64,000 nucleotides of DNA from Centroberyx gerrardi (GCF_048128805.1 NC_136002.1:33991542-34055541); one strand, 5' to 3'; numbered from the stretch's first letter, positions 49,485 through 61,199 are shown. Program-made: numbers and translations. Notes: a model not told the origin generated them from the letters alone.

Positions 49485-51100
49485 TTAGGCTGGTCTGGGA
49501 GGACGTACTGGAGACCGGGCGGAGGGAGACTCAGTGTGGGGGTTCCATCTCAGGCAAGTTCCCATCCGAGCTGATAACAGGCCCCCAAAAGAGTCAGATC
49601 TAGATTGAGCTGAATTGAGTGTGAGCTTGACGGAGATCGTTAAGATTGTTGCGGATATAGGAGCGATATGCCTGAGATGACCAGCGGCCCAGGACCTGGA
49701 TGGTTTGATCCGAGATGCCCAGTCTGGCTGCTGTGCTGATGCGGAAGGAATGGCTCGAATAGTGTTCTGAAGATATGCCTGAAATGTGGAGGACTCTGTG
49801 TAAATGCTTCTGGAACCAGAATCGAGTGGCCATTTTTCCTGTCTCGGTGAGAAAGAGCTGGTGTTGAGGTGATGCCTTGGTGGCATACCTAGAGCTGATG
49901 TATTTGGCCAGTGGCTCGTATGGGCTGAGATAGGAGTCGAGGCAGAAAATGTAGATAGGGAGAGAAATTCCCAGCTGATCTGCTTTACTCCTTCGGAGCG
50001 TGAATATGAGAGAGTCGGAAGTGTGGATGGTTATGTCAGATAGACTGGGATGACGAGAAGGATTATAGGCAGATTATAGGCAAATTCGGAGCACCTCAGG
50101 AAGCCGAAAAAAGCCAGCAGGAACATGGATTCTAGGGTCAAGTCGACCATAGGTGTAACTGCCTCACATTGTTAGTTAAGTTTCTAGTTTGGCACCTTGC
50201 TTTTTTTTGGTTCCTACCTATAATACAGTAGTCCTAGAGGCGGAACTAATCTCTGTCGCTCCAGCATTCCTCATGCAATTAAAAATGAAACACCTTGCTA
50301 GCGAAACGCCAAAACAAAGGAAGAATGGCATAAGAGCTTAATTATCAAGCATATATGCACACATATACAGTATATACTAACATAGAAGAAAGAAGACAAG
50401 GACAAAGACGAAGCAAGCAAGATTTAGCCCCTCTTAGTAGTAAGCAGCCTACGAGGTATGTTTGAGTTTAAGTTAATTTCTACACGGTTACATATGCTAT
50501 GAATGTGTTAGCTAACATATGCAACCTGTTGTATAGCTGTAGGGGAATTGAGAATTGTGACTACAAGACATACATACATGCATTTCATCTATTGTCTTTT
50601 TTATTTTCTCTTTTAACCCAGTTTTCACGGGTTGGTTCGATATAGGAATAAAGCCCCGTTCTTTAACCATGACCTCGTGCATCGTGTCTATTACTGGAGG
50701 GAGCTACAATAGGGGATATGTAGCCTGAACGTAGAGAACGGATGCAGAGGCTGAGAAGGTCAGAAGTGAGTGGCAAGCGTCTGGCCGGGAGAGCAGGTTC
50801 CTGTTTGCGCAAGCCTTTGATTAACATGGTAACATGGGAATGGGAGGTAGGAGGACAATGGAGGCCAGTGACTAGTTTGAAGAAGAAGTTGATTCCTGCT
50901 AAGTAGGTCTGGATGGTGGAGGACCGGATTTTTTGGACAGAATGAGCATGGGTGATAAAATTGCAGATAGACATGACATCCAGAGAGGGAAATGACAGCT
51001 GGTAGGTGGCGTGGTATGCCTTGAAACAATTCCAGCCAGTTAGGTAGGCTGAGAGAGTGCTTGGGGCGAGGCTGTTGAGGATAGCTTCTTGTGAAGCGTT
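49485..51100 (-). pseudogene. Tyrosine recombinase of the DIRS-type element, split by a solo LTR
   Basis: N-terminal core-binding part at 50974-50714 (SICNFITHAHSVQKIRSSTI, then TYLAGINFFFKLV). After the solo LTR it continues at 50153 with VDLTLESMFLLAFFGFLRCSEF, where the Arg of LRCSEF is the first catalytic residue. The catalytic end is 49833-49600: SSHSFRISTAARLGI (HxxR), LGRWSSQAYRSYIRN (Trp/His and the Tyr nucleophile). Apart from the LTR, the frame through these blocks looks open. It would catalyse integration of a circular DNA intermediate. Confidence 0.82.
50154..50708. mobile_element. Solo LTR, 555 bp, with 5-bp target-site duplication
   Basis: Starts TGTAACTGCC and ends GGGAGCTACA (TG...CA ends). 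It is flanked by ATAGG on both sides (50149-50153, 50709-50713), the 5-bp duplication made by LTR retrotransposons or retroviruses. It contains AATAAA near 50647 before GCCCCG, a normal R-region poly(A) signal. No internal coding DNA remains, so it is the product of LTR-LTR recombination. It cuts the recombinase gene of the DIRS-type element. Confidence 0.88.
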
Positions 51101-51123
51101 AGAGAGGTTTCCCAGCTGTGGAG

Positions 51124-52529
51124 CTAGTTGAATGTTGTGGCTGAAAACGGTGGGATTGGTATGGGATGAAAATCCGATTCTGGGGCCAAGTGTCTGAATT
51201 TCTGGAATGAGAAACGAGACAATGAATCAGCGATGCTGTTGTGGTGACCAGGAATGTGGGCTGCCCGGAGGATGAACTGGTGTTGAGCCGAGATTAACGT
51301 GAGTCTGCGCAGGAACTGCATGATGGCTGGAGAACGGGATCGACCTTTGTTTAGGATCTCTACGACTGCGGTGTTATCGGAGTGGATGAGTATGGACTTC
51401 CTAGACCATTCATGCCCCCAAAGAATGGCAGCTATGACAATGGGGTATAGCTCGTGAAGCGCGGATGAAGGAGAGCGGGACTTGGAGTCGAGAGATTTGA
51501 ACTCTGAGGGCCAAGCAGAAGCGAACCATCTCCCTCCATAGTAGCCACCGAAACCTGTGGAGGGAGCTGCGTCCGTGTAAAGTTGGATGTCCTCGGGCTG
51601 GGTGATGAAGTCGTCATAGAAGAAGGAAATGCCGTTCCAAGAAGACAGGAAATGTTGCCACATACGCATTTCCATTTTGCAGGCATCGTCCAGATCGACT
51701 CTATCGTGGAGAGAGGGGACGGCTGCAGCTTTAGTCAGAAGGTTGGACAGGAAGGATTTTGCTTGTGGAATTATGCGAATGGCATAATTGAGATGGCCAA
51801 GGAGGGCTAGTAGCTGGCGTTTGGTGCATCTGTCTGCCAGGAGATAGTTCGACAGGAGCAGAGTGATGCGCTGTATTTTCTCTGAGGGCAGAGATGCCTG
51901 GAAGGAAATTGAGTCCAGGGTGATGCCTAAGAACTCGATGGATGTGCTCGGCCCTGAGGTTTTCTCCTCAGAAAGAGGGACACCAAGTTCTGAGAAAACT
52001 TTTGTGAAAGTAGTGAGCCCGAGGTGAGGAGGTGAGGCTGGTGGAGTGACGACGAGGAAATCGTCAAGAAGATGGAGTATGTAAGGGAGTCTGTGGTTGT
52101 TAGTCAGGATCCAGCACAGGGCTTCTGAAAGAGAGTCGAAGATCCTAGGACTGCTTCTGCAGCCGAAGGTAAGGCGCACAGAAAAATAATATGCACCTTT
52201 CCAGCAAACACCGAAAAAAACGCCAGAAGTCTGGATGGATTGGCAAGACTTTGAATGCGCTGGTGATGTCTGCTTGCTCCGCGTCCTGCCAAACGGATGA
52301 GGGTGATGGCATGGTCGATGGTTGCATATTGCATAGAGAAATCGGGACTAGGAATGACACTGTTGATGCTCGGAATGTGTGAGCCATGCGGGGAAGACAG
52401 GTCTATTATCAGCCTCTTTTTTCCGGAGTATTTCCGAGTGGTGACGCCTATTGGGCTGATGCGGAATACCGGAAAAGGAGGATTGTCGAATGGGCCTATC
52501 ATGAATCCTTCCTTGACTTCCTTGGCCAA
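51124..52529 (-). pseudogene. Reverse transcriptase-RNase H of the DIRS-type element (frameshifted)
   Basis: 52529-52280 covers the RT start (FMIGPFDNPPFPVFRISPIG, KKRLIIDLSSPHG). The frame then shifts to ADITSAFKVLPIHPDFWRF (about 52275-52215) and again after a run of seven A (52214-52220) to LTFGCRSSPRIFDSLSEAL. Catalytic YxDD-type motif: LLDDFLVV (about 52060). RNase H follows from about 51590: QLYTDAAPSTGFGGYYGG, ALHELYPIVIAAI, LIHSDNTAVVEIL and HIPGHHNSIADSLSRF, supplying the D-E-D-D set. The 351-residue open part is 52179-51124. Two frameshifts make it non-functional unless the A-run is a sequencing error. Confidence 0.88.
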
Positions 52530-52729
52530 TAGGGTGTCGACAGTGTGAGGTTCCGCAAGAGCGGACTGAAGGTTGTGAGAGACGTGGGAAGTATCGGGAA
52601 GTACTTCTATACCTGGATGGAAACCATGTGTGAAGCCATTGATGAGAAAGTGAACGAACTGTCTATCTGGATGGTTTTGTAGAGCAGTGACAAGGACATG
52701 TACCTTAATGGGTGTGCCGAGATGCCGTG

Positions 52730-53359
52730 CTAGTCAGTCTGCAGGTGTGGTTGGATTGTGGGGGCAGGTACTCCTGGCATGAGCACCTCCGCAGAAGGAG
52801 CAGACGTGCAGGAGGCGGCAGTTGGAAAGAGTGCAGCCCAGGTGGTTGAAGTTGTTGCACACCATCCTGCCTCCCTGGTAGAGGATTGGCCTTCCCCGTT
52901 TGTCGACTCCCTTCGGCATGGGGACATTGACTGAAGGACGTATGTCCGCGGGCCTGGGGATGATGGGAGGTGGGGGTGCGGCTTGTGATAGGCGGTTGAA
53001 GACTGGGGCGTTGCACGAGGAAGAGGGACATGAGCGAGGTGGTGGAGCACCTGACTGTGCATGTAAAGCTCGGAGTCGAGGGCGCCCCAGTATGTTCCCT
53101 GATTAAATTGCTGTATCCGGCCAGCTGCCTGGTTAGCAAAGTGGACGTGGTAGCTGTAAAAACCGGTCCCGCCGAAACGTAAGGCCATGTCAAGCATGAT
53201 AGATAGATAATCATCTAGCTCGGATCTCCGTGCGGGAAAGGCTGAGCAGATAATGTTGCGGTAAAGTGAAAGTGCAAAGGCGAATTCTGCAGGAGTTAAA
53301 TCCTTTGACCTTGAAGGTAATGGGTGGCAGAGCTGCACTGAACCGAAGTTAGTCTGCAT
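52730..53359 (-). CDS. Gag-like protein of the DIRS-type element, C-terminal part
   Basis: 209-residue frame with a helical capsid-like region (TPAEFAFALSLYRNIICSA, ELDDYLSIMLDMALRFGG). An overlapping frame (52919-52734) carries a Cys/His cluster CNNFNHLGC...CRLLHVCSFCGGAH like a nucleocapsid zinc finger, so a frameshift probably separates the two. Part of a mobile element, not a host gene. Confidence 0.6.
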   Translation of the reverse strand: MQTNFGSVQLCHPLPSRSKDLTPAEFAFALSLYRNIICSAFPARRSELDDYLSIMLDMALRFGGTGFYSYHVHFANQAAGRIQQFNQGTYWGALDSELYMHSQVLHHLAHVPLPRATPQSSTAYHKPHPHLPSSPGPRTYVLQSMSPCRRESTNGEGQSSTREAGWCATTSTTWAALFPTAASCTSAPSAEVLMPGVPAPTIQPHLQTD

Positions 53360-53711
53360 TTCCCTGGGCTGGCTAGTGTCAACAATGGAAGGCTGAAGGA
53401 GCTGGGCTAAATCTACGTAGTTACCGGTGAGTATCTGCTGGCGTAATGCAGGAGAGACGGGAGAAGGGCGACAAAGTGACGAAGCTGGCTGGGTGGGTGG
53501 AGCTGCTGTGGCTAGAGTGTAATTATTGGCACAGGGATAAAAAACATTTGGGTGTTAGGGAAAGGAGGGGGTGGGGATGGAGAAGGGGAGGGGGTGGGGA
53601 TGGAGAGGGGGGGGGGGGGAAGGACAGACCAGTTGGAAATGAAGGAGGAGGCTGGGAATAAGCGACTTGATTAGCCTGTGGCGGGGCCCCTTGAGTTGCT
53701 GGAAGGGGCTC

Positions 53712-54596
53712 TCATGCTGCCGTGTTGGCTGTGAAAGAAAAGGGGGGAGTGGAAGCCATGTTGCTGTGAGCGGCTGAAGGAAGGGTAGAGGAAGGGATGA
53801 TGGGAAGAAAGGATGTATGTGCACAGGGATTTTGTGAAGCCTGCGAAGACAGGGATGAAAAGAAAGCTGAGATCAGCTGAGAGAAGTCTGAAACGGAGGG
53901 AGCAGGCACAGGGGGACATACGACCTGCCCCCCACCAGGGGGGGCTGATGATGCAGGCTGCGGCTGTGGCGACGGAGGCTCTGTGACATCACGCCTGACG
54001 ACACGGGCGGTGGTTGGCTCTGGCGAGGAAGCCGGAAGCGCGGGAGGTACGGTGTTTGTTGTTGCTGTATTGATGGAGGCTGAATATAGTTTAAACAGTG
54101 TAGCTTTATTGTCGCCGCGGTGGAAGGGAATGCCTTTCCCTCTCAGGAAACGTTGGAGGCGGGTGACGGTCCACTCTCTGATGTCGGGCTCTGTTTGTGG
54201 ACGAGGAGACTGCCGAGTGGAAGATGAGGGCGCACCGCGAGTGCGTCGTGGTGGATCGCCGAGGACTGTAGGCCTACGTGAGGGGGGCTGCTGCCGATGA
54301 GAAGAGGGTTGGAGCTGGCTCCTACGACCATGCCTGCTACGTCCATGGTTTTCGGCCCTCGCTGAAGGAGGAGAGGAGGCCTGAGATCTGCTGGGAGTCG
54401 GAGAGATCTCGTTGGTGGAGCTTGAGTGGAGAAGCCAACGGGGCCGTGGTACGTTAACCACTGAGCGCAGGCAACTCCGCTGGGGCACTTGGCTGTGGTC
54501 TGGTTGCTGTGGCATGTCTGGTGGAGGATAACCGGCTCCGAACAAGTCATCATCGTCCTCTGAATCGGGTGGATTGAGCCGCAGTTCGGGATCCAT
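53712..54596 (-). CDS. Gag-like protein of the DIRS-type element, N-terminal part
   Basis: 294-residue frame from ATG 54596. Acidic start (SEDDDDLFG), a long Ser/Pro/Arg-rich linker (residues 50-138), then a SAP-like helix-extended loop-helix at residues 140-172 (WTVTRLQRFLRGKGIPFHRG). It lies at the 5' end of the element on the minus strand, where gag is expected. Low-complexity GGA-rich DNA at 53560-53625 separates it from the C-terminal part. Confidence 0.65.
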   Translation of the reverse strand: MDPELRLNPPDSEDDDDLFGAGYPPPDMPQQPDHSQVPQRSCLRSVVNVPRPRWLLHSSSTNEISPTPSRSQASSPPSARAENHGRSRHGRRSQLQPSSHRQQPPSRRPTVLGDPPRRTRGAPSSSTRQSPRPQTEPDIREWTVTRLQRFLRGKGIPFHRGDNKATLFKLYSASINTATTNTVPPALPASSPEPTTARVVRRDVTEPPSPQPQPASSAPPGGGQVVCPPVPAPSVSDFSQLISAFFSSLSSQASQNPCAHTSFLPIIPSSTLPSAAHSNMASTPPFSFTANTAA

Positions 54597-55330
54597 GGTG
54601 AGTTGACTGTTTGAAATCGATTTAGTAATGCTGTCGAGCGTTTAGGAGCGATGCACGGTCTGTCTGTTGTCGAGAGATCTGAGACAAACGAGGCAGGATG
54701 GGTTGACCAGGTATAAGTAGACTAGGCAGGTGATTAGAGGTGTGGTTGAGGCGTGGCCCTGCTCCCGAACCTAAGTTAACTAATTAACTTCATTTTATTT
54801 AAATACTCGAGACCAATAGCGTTTTAAGGGAAGAAGATGCTTTTGAACAGCTTTTCTATTGCCAAATAAAAATGTTCCTATATCATAAATGGGCGGCCTG
54901 ACAGAAAAAGTTTGGGAACCACTGTTCTAGGCGAAGGAAGAGGAGATGGTCGGTGCGTTTGCTGACCAAAGGAAGAGAGGAGGGGGGCGAGTACAACATG
55001 CTAGTTCAGCAGATGCGTGAGCTGGATGAAGAAAAGCACTTCTCCTACTTTCGAGTGTCCGCAGCATGATTTGATGATTTAAAGATTTTTTTGATAGTTT
55101 TACATTGAAGAGAGACAGGAAAGATTGTCAAACTTCCACAAAACAACAACAAAACAAGAGTGGATTGATATCGCAAGAGACTTTTGACATTTCGTGAATT
55201 TCCCAAATTGTGGCAGAACAATCGATGGGAAACATGGTCATCAAGGCACCGAGTGGAGCAGGCAGCGACTACTTCAACTACACTACTTTAAAGCCTGGAG
55301 CAATGCCCTTGATTGTCCTGTTAGCCAGTG

Positions 55331-56640
55331 AATAATACAATACCCATCCCCCAAGGCCATTACAGCACAGTGCCCAAGAATGGTGAATACAGTCCTGCAG
55401 GTCTACACAGTAACTATCCGGAAGCTGTTCCCATTATAGCGCCCCTCATTTACATCAAACCTAGGCTTGTCTTTACCCTGTGTATGAGTATGTATTACTT
55501 CATATCAGCAATCTAAAAGCAGATGGCTTTTATTTTGAAATATGTTGTAGAAAGCATCAACACATCTCGCTTGGCTTAATTTCACAAAAATCCATTCAGT
55601 ATTATTTACATGAACGACAAAATTAGTAACTGAACTACATTACCCAGCATGCTTTTAGCAAGCTGGAACGTTTCAGCTCCTGCAAAGGGAACTAGCTATG
55701 CTAGCTAGCTAGCTAGCTGCAGCTTCACGGCTCCAGTGACAAAATGTGTTCAGTTCCTCATGAGGCTGAACTCAGACTTTAGTGGATCCAGACTGCATCT
55801 GAACAGGTGAAAACCTGCTGAGACAGTCTGCTGCTGCTGGAGGATCAGCTGCTTCAGCTGCTTCATGTTGGAGTTCTGCATCGAGACAAAGTCTGTTCTG
55901 GAAGCTTATGCTGCATAATCAGTCAAGAGGTGAATCTCAACACCATTTGTCGCTTTGTTTAGTTGCAGAAGACATACTGTACTACTTTCGGTCAATGGAA
56001 GATCCTTCCCAAACCATGGGAAGGCTACACTTCCACTTCGACTCAATATTACCTTTCAAGCTGAAGCAAGCACACTCTCTGCTGGCTCCATTTTTATTCC
56101 AGGAAACGGACTTGTCTAGTTAGAATTCCAACCGTCCACTTCCTGTCCTCGCTCGTCTCCAGAGAGCCAACAGCTCAAACTGCTACTGGTAAGTTAGCTA
56201 ACTAGAAATTGCAGACGCCCCGCCCACAATTACCAAGAATAGTACCAGCTTCCTACTACAAAACACTATTCACTCAGCTTTCAGATGGTAAACTCTAGTT
56301 GGGTCTCCTCTCCTAACATCCGTTACCCAAGTAGTCAGATGGATGTGATTTTCTGTTAAACTGTATTTACTGTAGGGCAACCTTGTACTTACCCTGTAAT
56401 TACTGTGAACAAGAGGGGAACAAGCACTGCTTTACTTTACAACCCACACACCTTGTACTTACTCCATAACTACAGGGAACAAGCATTTGTTTTGTCCCTC
56501 ATAATTACTTTACTGAACCCTTTTCTTTTTTCCCCTCAAATATTTTACCAAATTGTTAATTTTTAAGTAACTGTAATTATTTTTTAAGTATGCAGTAATT
56601 ACGAAAATAGTTACAGCATTACTACCTTCTAGGCTAAGTC
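55331..56640. other. No recognised gene
   Basis: DNA after the Harbinger pseudogene, with a GCTA microsatellite-like stretch (55697-55720). Short open frames here have no recognisable domain. Confidence 0.45.
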
Positions 56641-57400
56641 CCTCATATTTATATCCCCGAAATAACTTTCGGGGATATTATGGATTCACCCCGACCGCGG
56701 CGTCCGCCGCAGATCCTCCATGTGAACGCGATAACTTGAACAGTTTTTATAAGAATCTTTTCAAATTTGGTATGGACATTAATGACCCCTAGAGGAAGAA
56801 CTCTACTGATTTTGATGTGTTTTTGATTATTACAACTATTATTAATTAACTGATTAAATTCATGTTCATGCTATTTGGACCCATATCTCACCAATGGTGC
56901 ATTATATTGTATTGAAATTTGTCAAGAGAATTGTTCAGGCAATTATGGAGATTTGTATGAAGTTTGCACTTTCTGTGATTATTATTAATAAAATAGTTAA
57001 TTAGTAAAATTTATTATTGAGTGTTAAAAAATAGTTAAGGTGCATACCCTTTATTATTGGGGAGATAATCCCTAGAGGATTATATCCATTCATTTTGGAG
57101 TGTTTACGAGTAATAATGATAACATACTTAACTGGTTAACTATATTAATTTGTGATATAACAATAGTTAAGGTATGCAACCTTTATTATTATGAAGATTA
57201 GCCCAGAAGGAAAAATTTTATTATTTGGCGAAATAAAAATAGTCGGGACATACAACCAATATAATTAGGAAGATTAACCCTGGAGTCTTATTGTGTTATT
57301 ATTGAATGGATTTTTATTACATTTGACGCCGACAGCGTCAAAATTGTTACCCCTTGATTCCCGGACTTCTTGTTTTGTTACCCTGTAACTACAGCATTGT
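56641..57400. repeat. AT-rich dispersed repeat, degenerate
   Basis: Contains repeated sub-blocks with TTAAGGTATGCAACCTTTATT and a GACGC/GCGTC-rich left part (56690-56715) with a matching GACGCCGACAGCGTC palindrome near 57326-57340. Possibly a decayed DNA transposon; the ends are not clear. Confidence 0.35.
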
Positions 57401-58239
57401 TATTTTATTAGTGCCCCATAATTACAAACTAGTTACTCCGTAATTAGCGGGCTGTAATATAAAGCGTTACCTAACATTGAAACACAAAGCTGTATTACTG
57501 TAGTTATTTTTAACAAAATAATTCAACATTCAATAGTCCATAAATAAAAGGTGTACCTGCAAGCAGGAAAAGTATTAAGAGTATTAAGAATGTTTATAAA
57601 ATGTAAGGCTACTTTTGAAACACCCAGTATAATTGGAAATATGGCACATGCAGCTTTTAGGTGCTATGTTTCTGTATAGGCCGATAGAATTTACAATTTC
57701 TCTAAGTTAAAAGCAAGTATGTGCAGAAATGTGCCTGGCCCGCTGAGAGCAAAAACGTACTGTCAGAAACCTGGCAACCCAATGGGCAGGTGGAGGGAGA
57801 ATCATTTAAATACTGAAGTCAGAGTCAGAATACGAAGATCTGGGGTCACATAGCTTTTGTCTTGGGTGAAAGACGAAGACGAAGGACGTAAGTGCACCAG
57901 CTGTGAATCTGAGCCAATATTACAACAGCAATCTACTGTTAGGAATGTCTTTGGGACAGCAAAGGAAAAATGTTAAATTGTGTATGACCTGAAAACTTTG
58001 TTGTGAAAGTTACTTTGTAAAGTGCTATTGAGAGTTTCAGTTTCAGGTAATAATAATAATTAATTTTCTTGACAGTTAAAATGACAGATGTGAGAGCAGT
58101 GTAAGTGGAGCGTTGGTTTAAGCCTGAACCTGTAAATCTATCACATTTCATTTTTAGACAAATAACAGACAAATAAGAAATTTTATTAAAATTATTTCAT
58201 AATGTGCACATAAATGTTTTGTGAACCAAAAGGAGGATC
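57401..58239. other. Upstream region of the third OR locus
   Basis: AT-rich DNA with no recognised gene. The OR promoter probably lies here. Confidence 0.4.
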
Positions 58240-59157
58240 ATGGTAAATTCTACACAGTTTTCGTATTTCATACTTAGTGCCTACTTCAACAGTGGGCTTT
58301 TGAAATACTTAGTTTTCATGATTATTCTACTTCTATTTGTTGCGATTGGTTTTGCCAATTTTTTCCTCATTGTGATTATCTGTATGAATAGAAGCTTACA
58401 TGAACCTATGTATCTTTTTCTGTGCAGCCTGTTTGTAAATGAACTGTATGGCAGTGCAGGGTTGTTTCCATTCCTTCTGGTTCAGATAATCTCTGACACT
58501 CACACTGTTTCTGCTTCATTATGTTTCCTGCAGATATTCTGTTTGTACTCTTATGTATCTGTTGAGTTTTGCAACTTAGCCCTCATGTCTTATGACAGGT
58601 ACCTTGCTATCTGTTGCCCTTTACAATATAATACACGCATGACATTTAACAAGGTGGCTGTCTTTACTGCTGTGATTTGGTTGTACTTTTTTCTCAAATT
58701 CCTGATCACTCTATCCTTGAGCATTCGTTTGCCACTGTGTGGAAACATCATAAACAGTGTGTATTGTCACAACTACCTGGTTGTTAAGCTGACATGCCCT
58801 GGCACCAGAGTAAACAAAATCTTTGGGCTATTTGCTGGTACCATAGCTGTCTTAGTCCCTCTAATTCCAATCCTTTTTTCTTACATGAAGATTCTTAAAG
58901 TTTGTTTTTCCGGTTCAAAAGAGACCAGACAAAAAGCTGTTAGTACCTGCACACCTCACCTTGTTTCCCTTCTGAATTTTTCCTTTGGGTGCTGCTTTGA
59001 AACTTTGCATACCAGATTTGACATGACCAGTGTGCCCAGTGTGTTGCGTATAATTCTGTCATTGTATTTTTTGATAATCCAACCACTTTTCAATCCTATC
59101 ATGTATGGACTGAGAATGTCCAAAATACGAAAGATATGTAAAAGTCTGGTCTATTGA
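58240..59157 (+). CDS. Olfactory receptor, intact single-exon gene
   Basis: Intact 305-residue receptor with ATG at 58240 in the context GGATCATGG. Seen: sequon NST at residues 3-5; hydrophobic TM1; LHEPMYLFLCSLFVNELYG (TM2); Cys in ASLCFLQIFC (TM3); MSYDRYLAICCPLQY (DRY region); LPLCGNIINSVYCHN (loop 2 cysteines); STCTPHLVSLL (TM6); NPIMYGLR (TM7). Predicted odorant receptor coupled to Golf. It is more diverged from the tandem pair than they are from each other but shares their general fish OR pattern (DRYLAICCPLQY, VKLTCPGTRVNKIFG). AT-rich codon use. Confidence 0.94.
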   Translation: MVNSTQFSYFILSAYFNSGLLKYLVFMIILLLFVAIGFANFFLIVIICMNRSLHEPMYLFLCSLFVNELYGSAGLFPFLLVQIISDTHTVSASLCFLQIFCLYSYVSVEFCNLALMSYDRYLAICCPLQYNTRMTFNKVAVFTAVIWLYFFLKFLITLSLSIRLPLCGNIINSVYCHNYLVVKLTCPGTRVNKIFGLFAGTIAVLVPLIPILFSYMKILKVCFSGSKETRQKAVSTCTPHLVSLLNFSFGCCFETLHTRFDMTSVPSVLRIILSLYFLIIQPLFNPIMYGLRMSKIRKICKSLVY

Positions 59158-61199
59158 AGTGTAGGTGACACAGATCAACACTCATAGAGTTTGTTGCTTT
59201 ATGTGAAAGACTTATTGTCACCCTAACTAGTTTGGTATGACCACTTGTAACACAATGTAACATGAAAGTGTCAAACACAGCAATGAAGATGCAAATCAAC
59301 CCTGTGAGATATAATCTAAATAACTACAACTCTTGCCACTATATTTGTAACTGCTTGCCACATGACTAGAGAAATAAGTTAAATAAAAAAAGACATTATG
59401 TTGAAATGTGTCATATACCCTATCTTTAATGAATATTATTTTGTATCTTATAAATGTATGTGTACAGTACGTGTGTGTGTGTGTGTGTTTACGTGTATAT
59501 GGCTGTGTGTATGTACATGTTATTTTTTTTATTTAAGGCTGACGCTTTTTGTTCAAAATTGTTTACATTTGCGTGTATTATAATAATTATGTGCAGTGTA
59601 AAAGTAACTATGGAATACTGATGGCGTTATTCACCAATATTCAATGTAAAAAAGACTGATCTGTTGTATAATTTATGCTATCATCTTGTCTTACATTTTG
59701 TTGTATTTGTTTTTTTGTTGTTGTTTGCTTTGGCAATATGTACACATGTATGTCATGCCATTAAAGTTCATTGAATTTAACTGAATTGAATTAATAAATG
59801 GATTGGGCTGCTTTTGATGCATTCAGAGACTCAGAAAACAAGTGTGATGCCTCATAGATATTAAGGCTTATTTGAAAGGCTTATTTATTTAATTTTTTTT
59901 CCACATTTACTTAAATAATACACACAGTCAGAGTTTGTATCACTTGTTGAGATTACCATTGGACTGTATCTCTAATTGAAGCTTTTAGCATTTAATGATC
60001 TAACATTTTTCATATTTTCTCATTTTCATAAGAGTGGTGCTTTTATTTGTCCCGTTATACTGCCTCATTCTGTCACTGATTTAATGTTTATAGTGCTATC
60101 CTGAAAAAAAAGTAAACAATGAATTAACATAACAATTAGCCAATATCACTGGGGCAGCACACTCTAAGCTATGCCTGTTGTACCCCTGACATGGGTACTT
60201 ACACCCTTATAGTTTTTACCTTCAAGAGGCCCCATTATGTACCTCTTGTGACAAATTTTATCCGACACAAAAATGTACCTTTAAAAACACTTCAAATTAA
60301 TCCATTAAGGGTACTGGCCCATTGACAGGCCATTTGTAGCTTAACAAGGTAAAGTTTGTACCTGTAAAGTGGTAAAACAGTTCCTTTAAAGTAAAACAGT
60401 AATAAAAATGTAACTTCTTCCAGCATTTATTAATTTATTTTCAAACACAGTGTTTTATAGTAGTGTACACCATTATGCATGGAATCAGTGTCTAGTGCCT
60501 GGAAGTCTAGTTCTTCCCCTGGTTTCAGCAAAATCCAATCTGCATCAACTTTGACATTGCTTGTGTAAAACTGAGAATCATGAGGCACAGGAACATTTTA
60601 CCACAAGCCACATGGCATCTAGATAGCAGATCTACAAAAATCTATCCTTATATGCTTACTTGACATTGGTAAATGAGACTTCAAAATATGCATTTCCAAG
60701 CTTGTCGTTTATTGTAAAAACGTTCTGCAGTTCCAAAGGCATGAATAAAAATTGAGTGATTAATACTTTTTCCTGACGCCTTTCAAATTAATTCAAAATA
60801 TTCTTTGGACAAAACTCCCATTACTTTAGCTGGTGTCATTTCCTTAGAGTTGTGGCCATACAAACAAAGTTTCTGCAGTTACTGGCAACCACCAACATAC
60901 TGGTGCTTGCCCTCAAATCTTACACGACACGACTTTATTGCTGAAAGCAAGTCACACTTAAATACTCTTATTTACTTCTTTATTATTATTCGTCGGCCCA
61001 ATTTTTGCAATGTAACTACTTTTGAACCGTTTATGCTATTGACGGCGTTCAAACTTTAAAATGTTCAGCTTATTCGGGAATAGTGTGCGTGTCATTTTCT
61101 AAGCGATACTATTTGTAGTTTTTTCGCAATTTTTCGCAGAGTGGATGATGTCATCACACTCTAACGACTCTACAGACTTTAGAGGCTGTGCTTTTCACT
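59158..61199. other. AT-rich intergenic DNA
   Basis: Short TGTG stretch at 59471-59488; AATAAA-like signals near 59383. No gene or clear element recognised. Confidence 0.5.

Larger units (their letters stand above)
49360..54765 (-). mobile_element. Tyrosine-recombinase retrotransposon (DIRS order), ~5.4 kb
   Basis: Reading on the minus strand: Gag, then reverse transcriptase plus RNase H, then a tyrosine recombinase. This order and the recombinase in place of an integrase define the DIRS/Ngaro group. An imperfect inverted repeat (AGCAGGGACCACGCCACAAC at 49361-49380 and the complement of AGCAGGGCCACGCCTCAAC at 54745-54763) marks likely ends and would favour DIRS over Ngaro. The element is broken by frameshifts in RT and by a solo LTR in the recombinase. 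Exact ends are uncertain. Confidence 0.85.
48386..54924. mobile_element. hAT-Charlie-like element enlarged by nested insertions
   Basis: Left end CAGAGGTTCCCAAACTGGGG, right end AGTTTGGGAACCACTG, an inverted repeat of the CAGNGGTTCCCAAACT type known from hAT-Charlie elements, with the usual GGGGGGCGCGCCCCCTAGGG palindrome inside the left end. It is flanked by the perfect 8-bp duplication TTCTAGGC (48378-48385 and 54925-54932). No transposase of its own is visible; nearly all of the 6.5 kb comes from later insertions. Confidence 0.9.
48247..55330 (+). pseudogene. Harbinger/HARBI1-like transposase pseudogene, split by a hAT element
   Basis: The first part (48247-48385) is acidic at its N-terminus and ends DELLLLAYLKHSR. 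The second part resumes after the hAT target-site duplication at 54933 with RRKRRWSVR and YNMLVQQMRELDEEKHFSYF, typical of the N-terminal region of HARBI1-like nucleases. The frame ends at a TGA near 55069. About 120 bp later, in two frames, come FPNC..TIDGKH and VIKAPSGAGSDYFNY (55195-55300), the first catalytic-Asp block of the PIF/Harbinger DDE domain. The region between is largely deleted and frames are broken, so the gene is dead. Removing the hAT insertion makes the N-terminal frame continuous, which shows the order of events. Confidence 0.82.
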
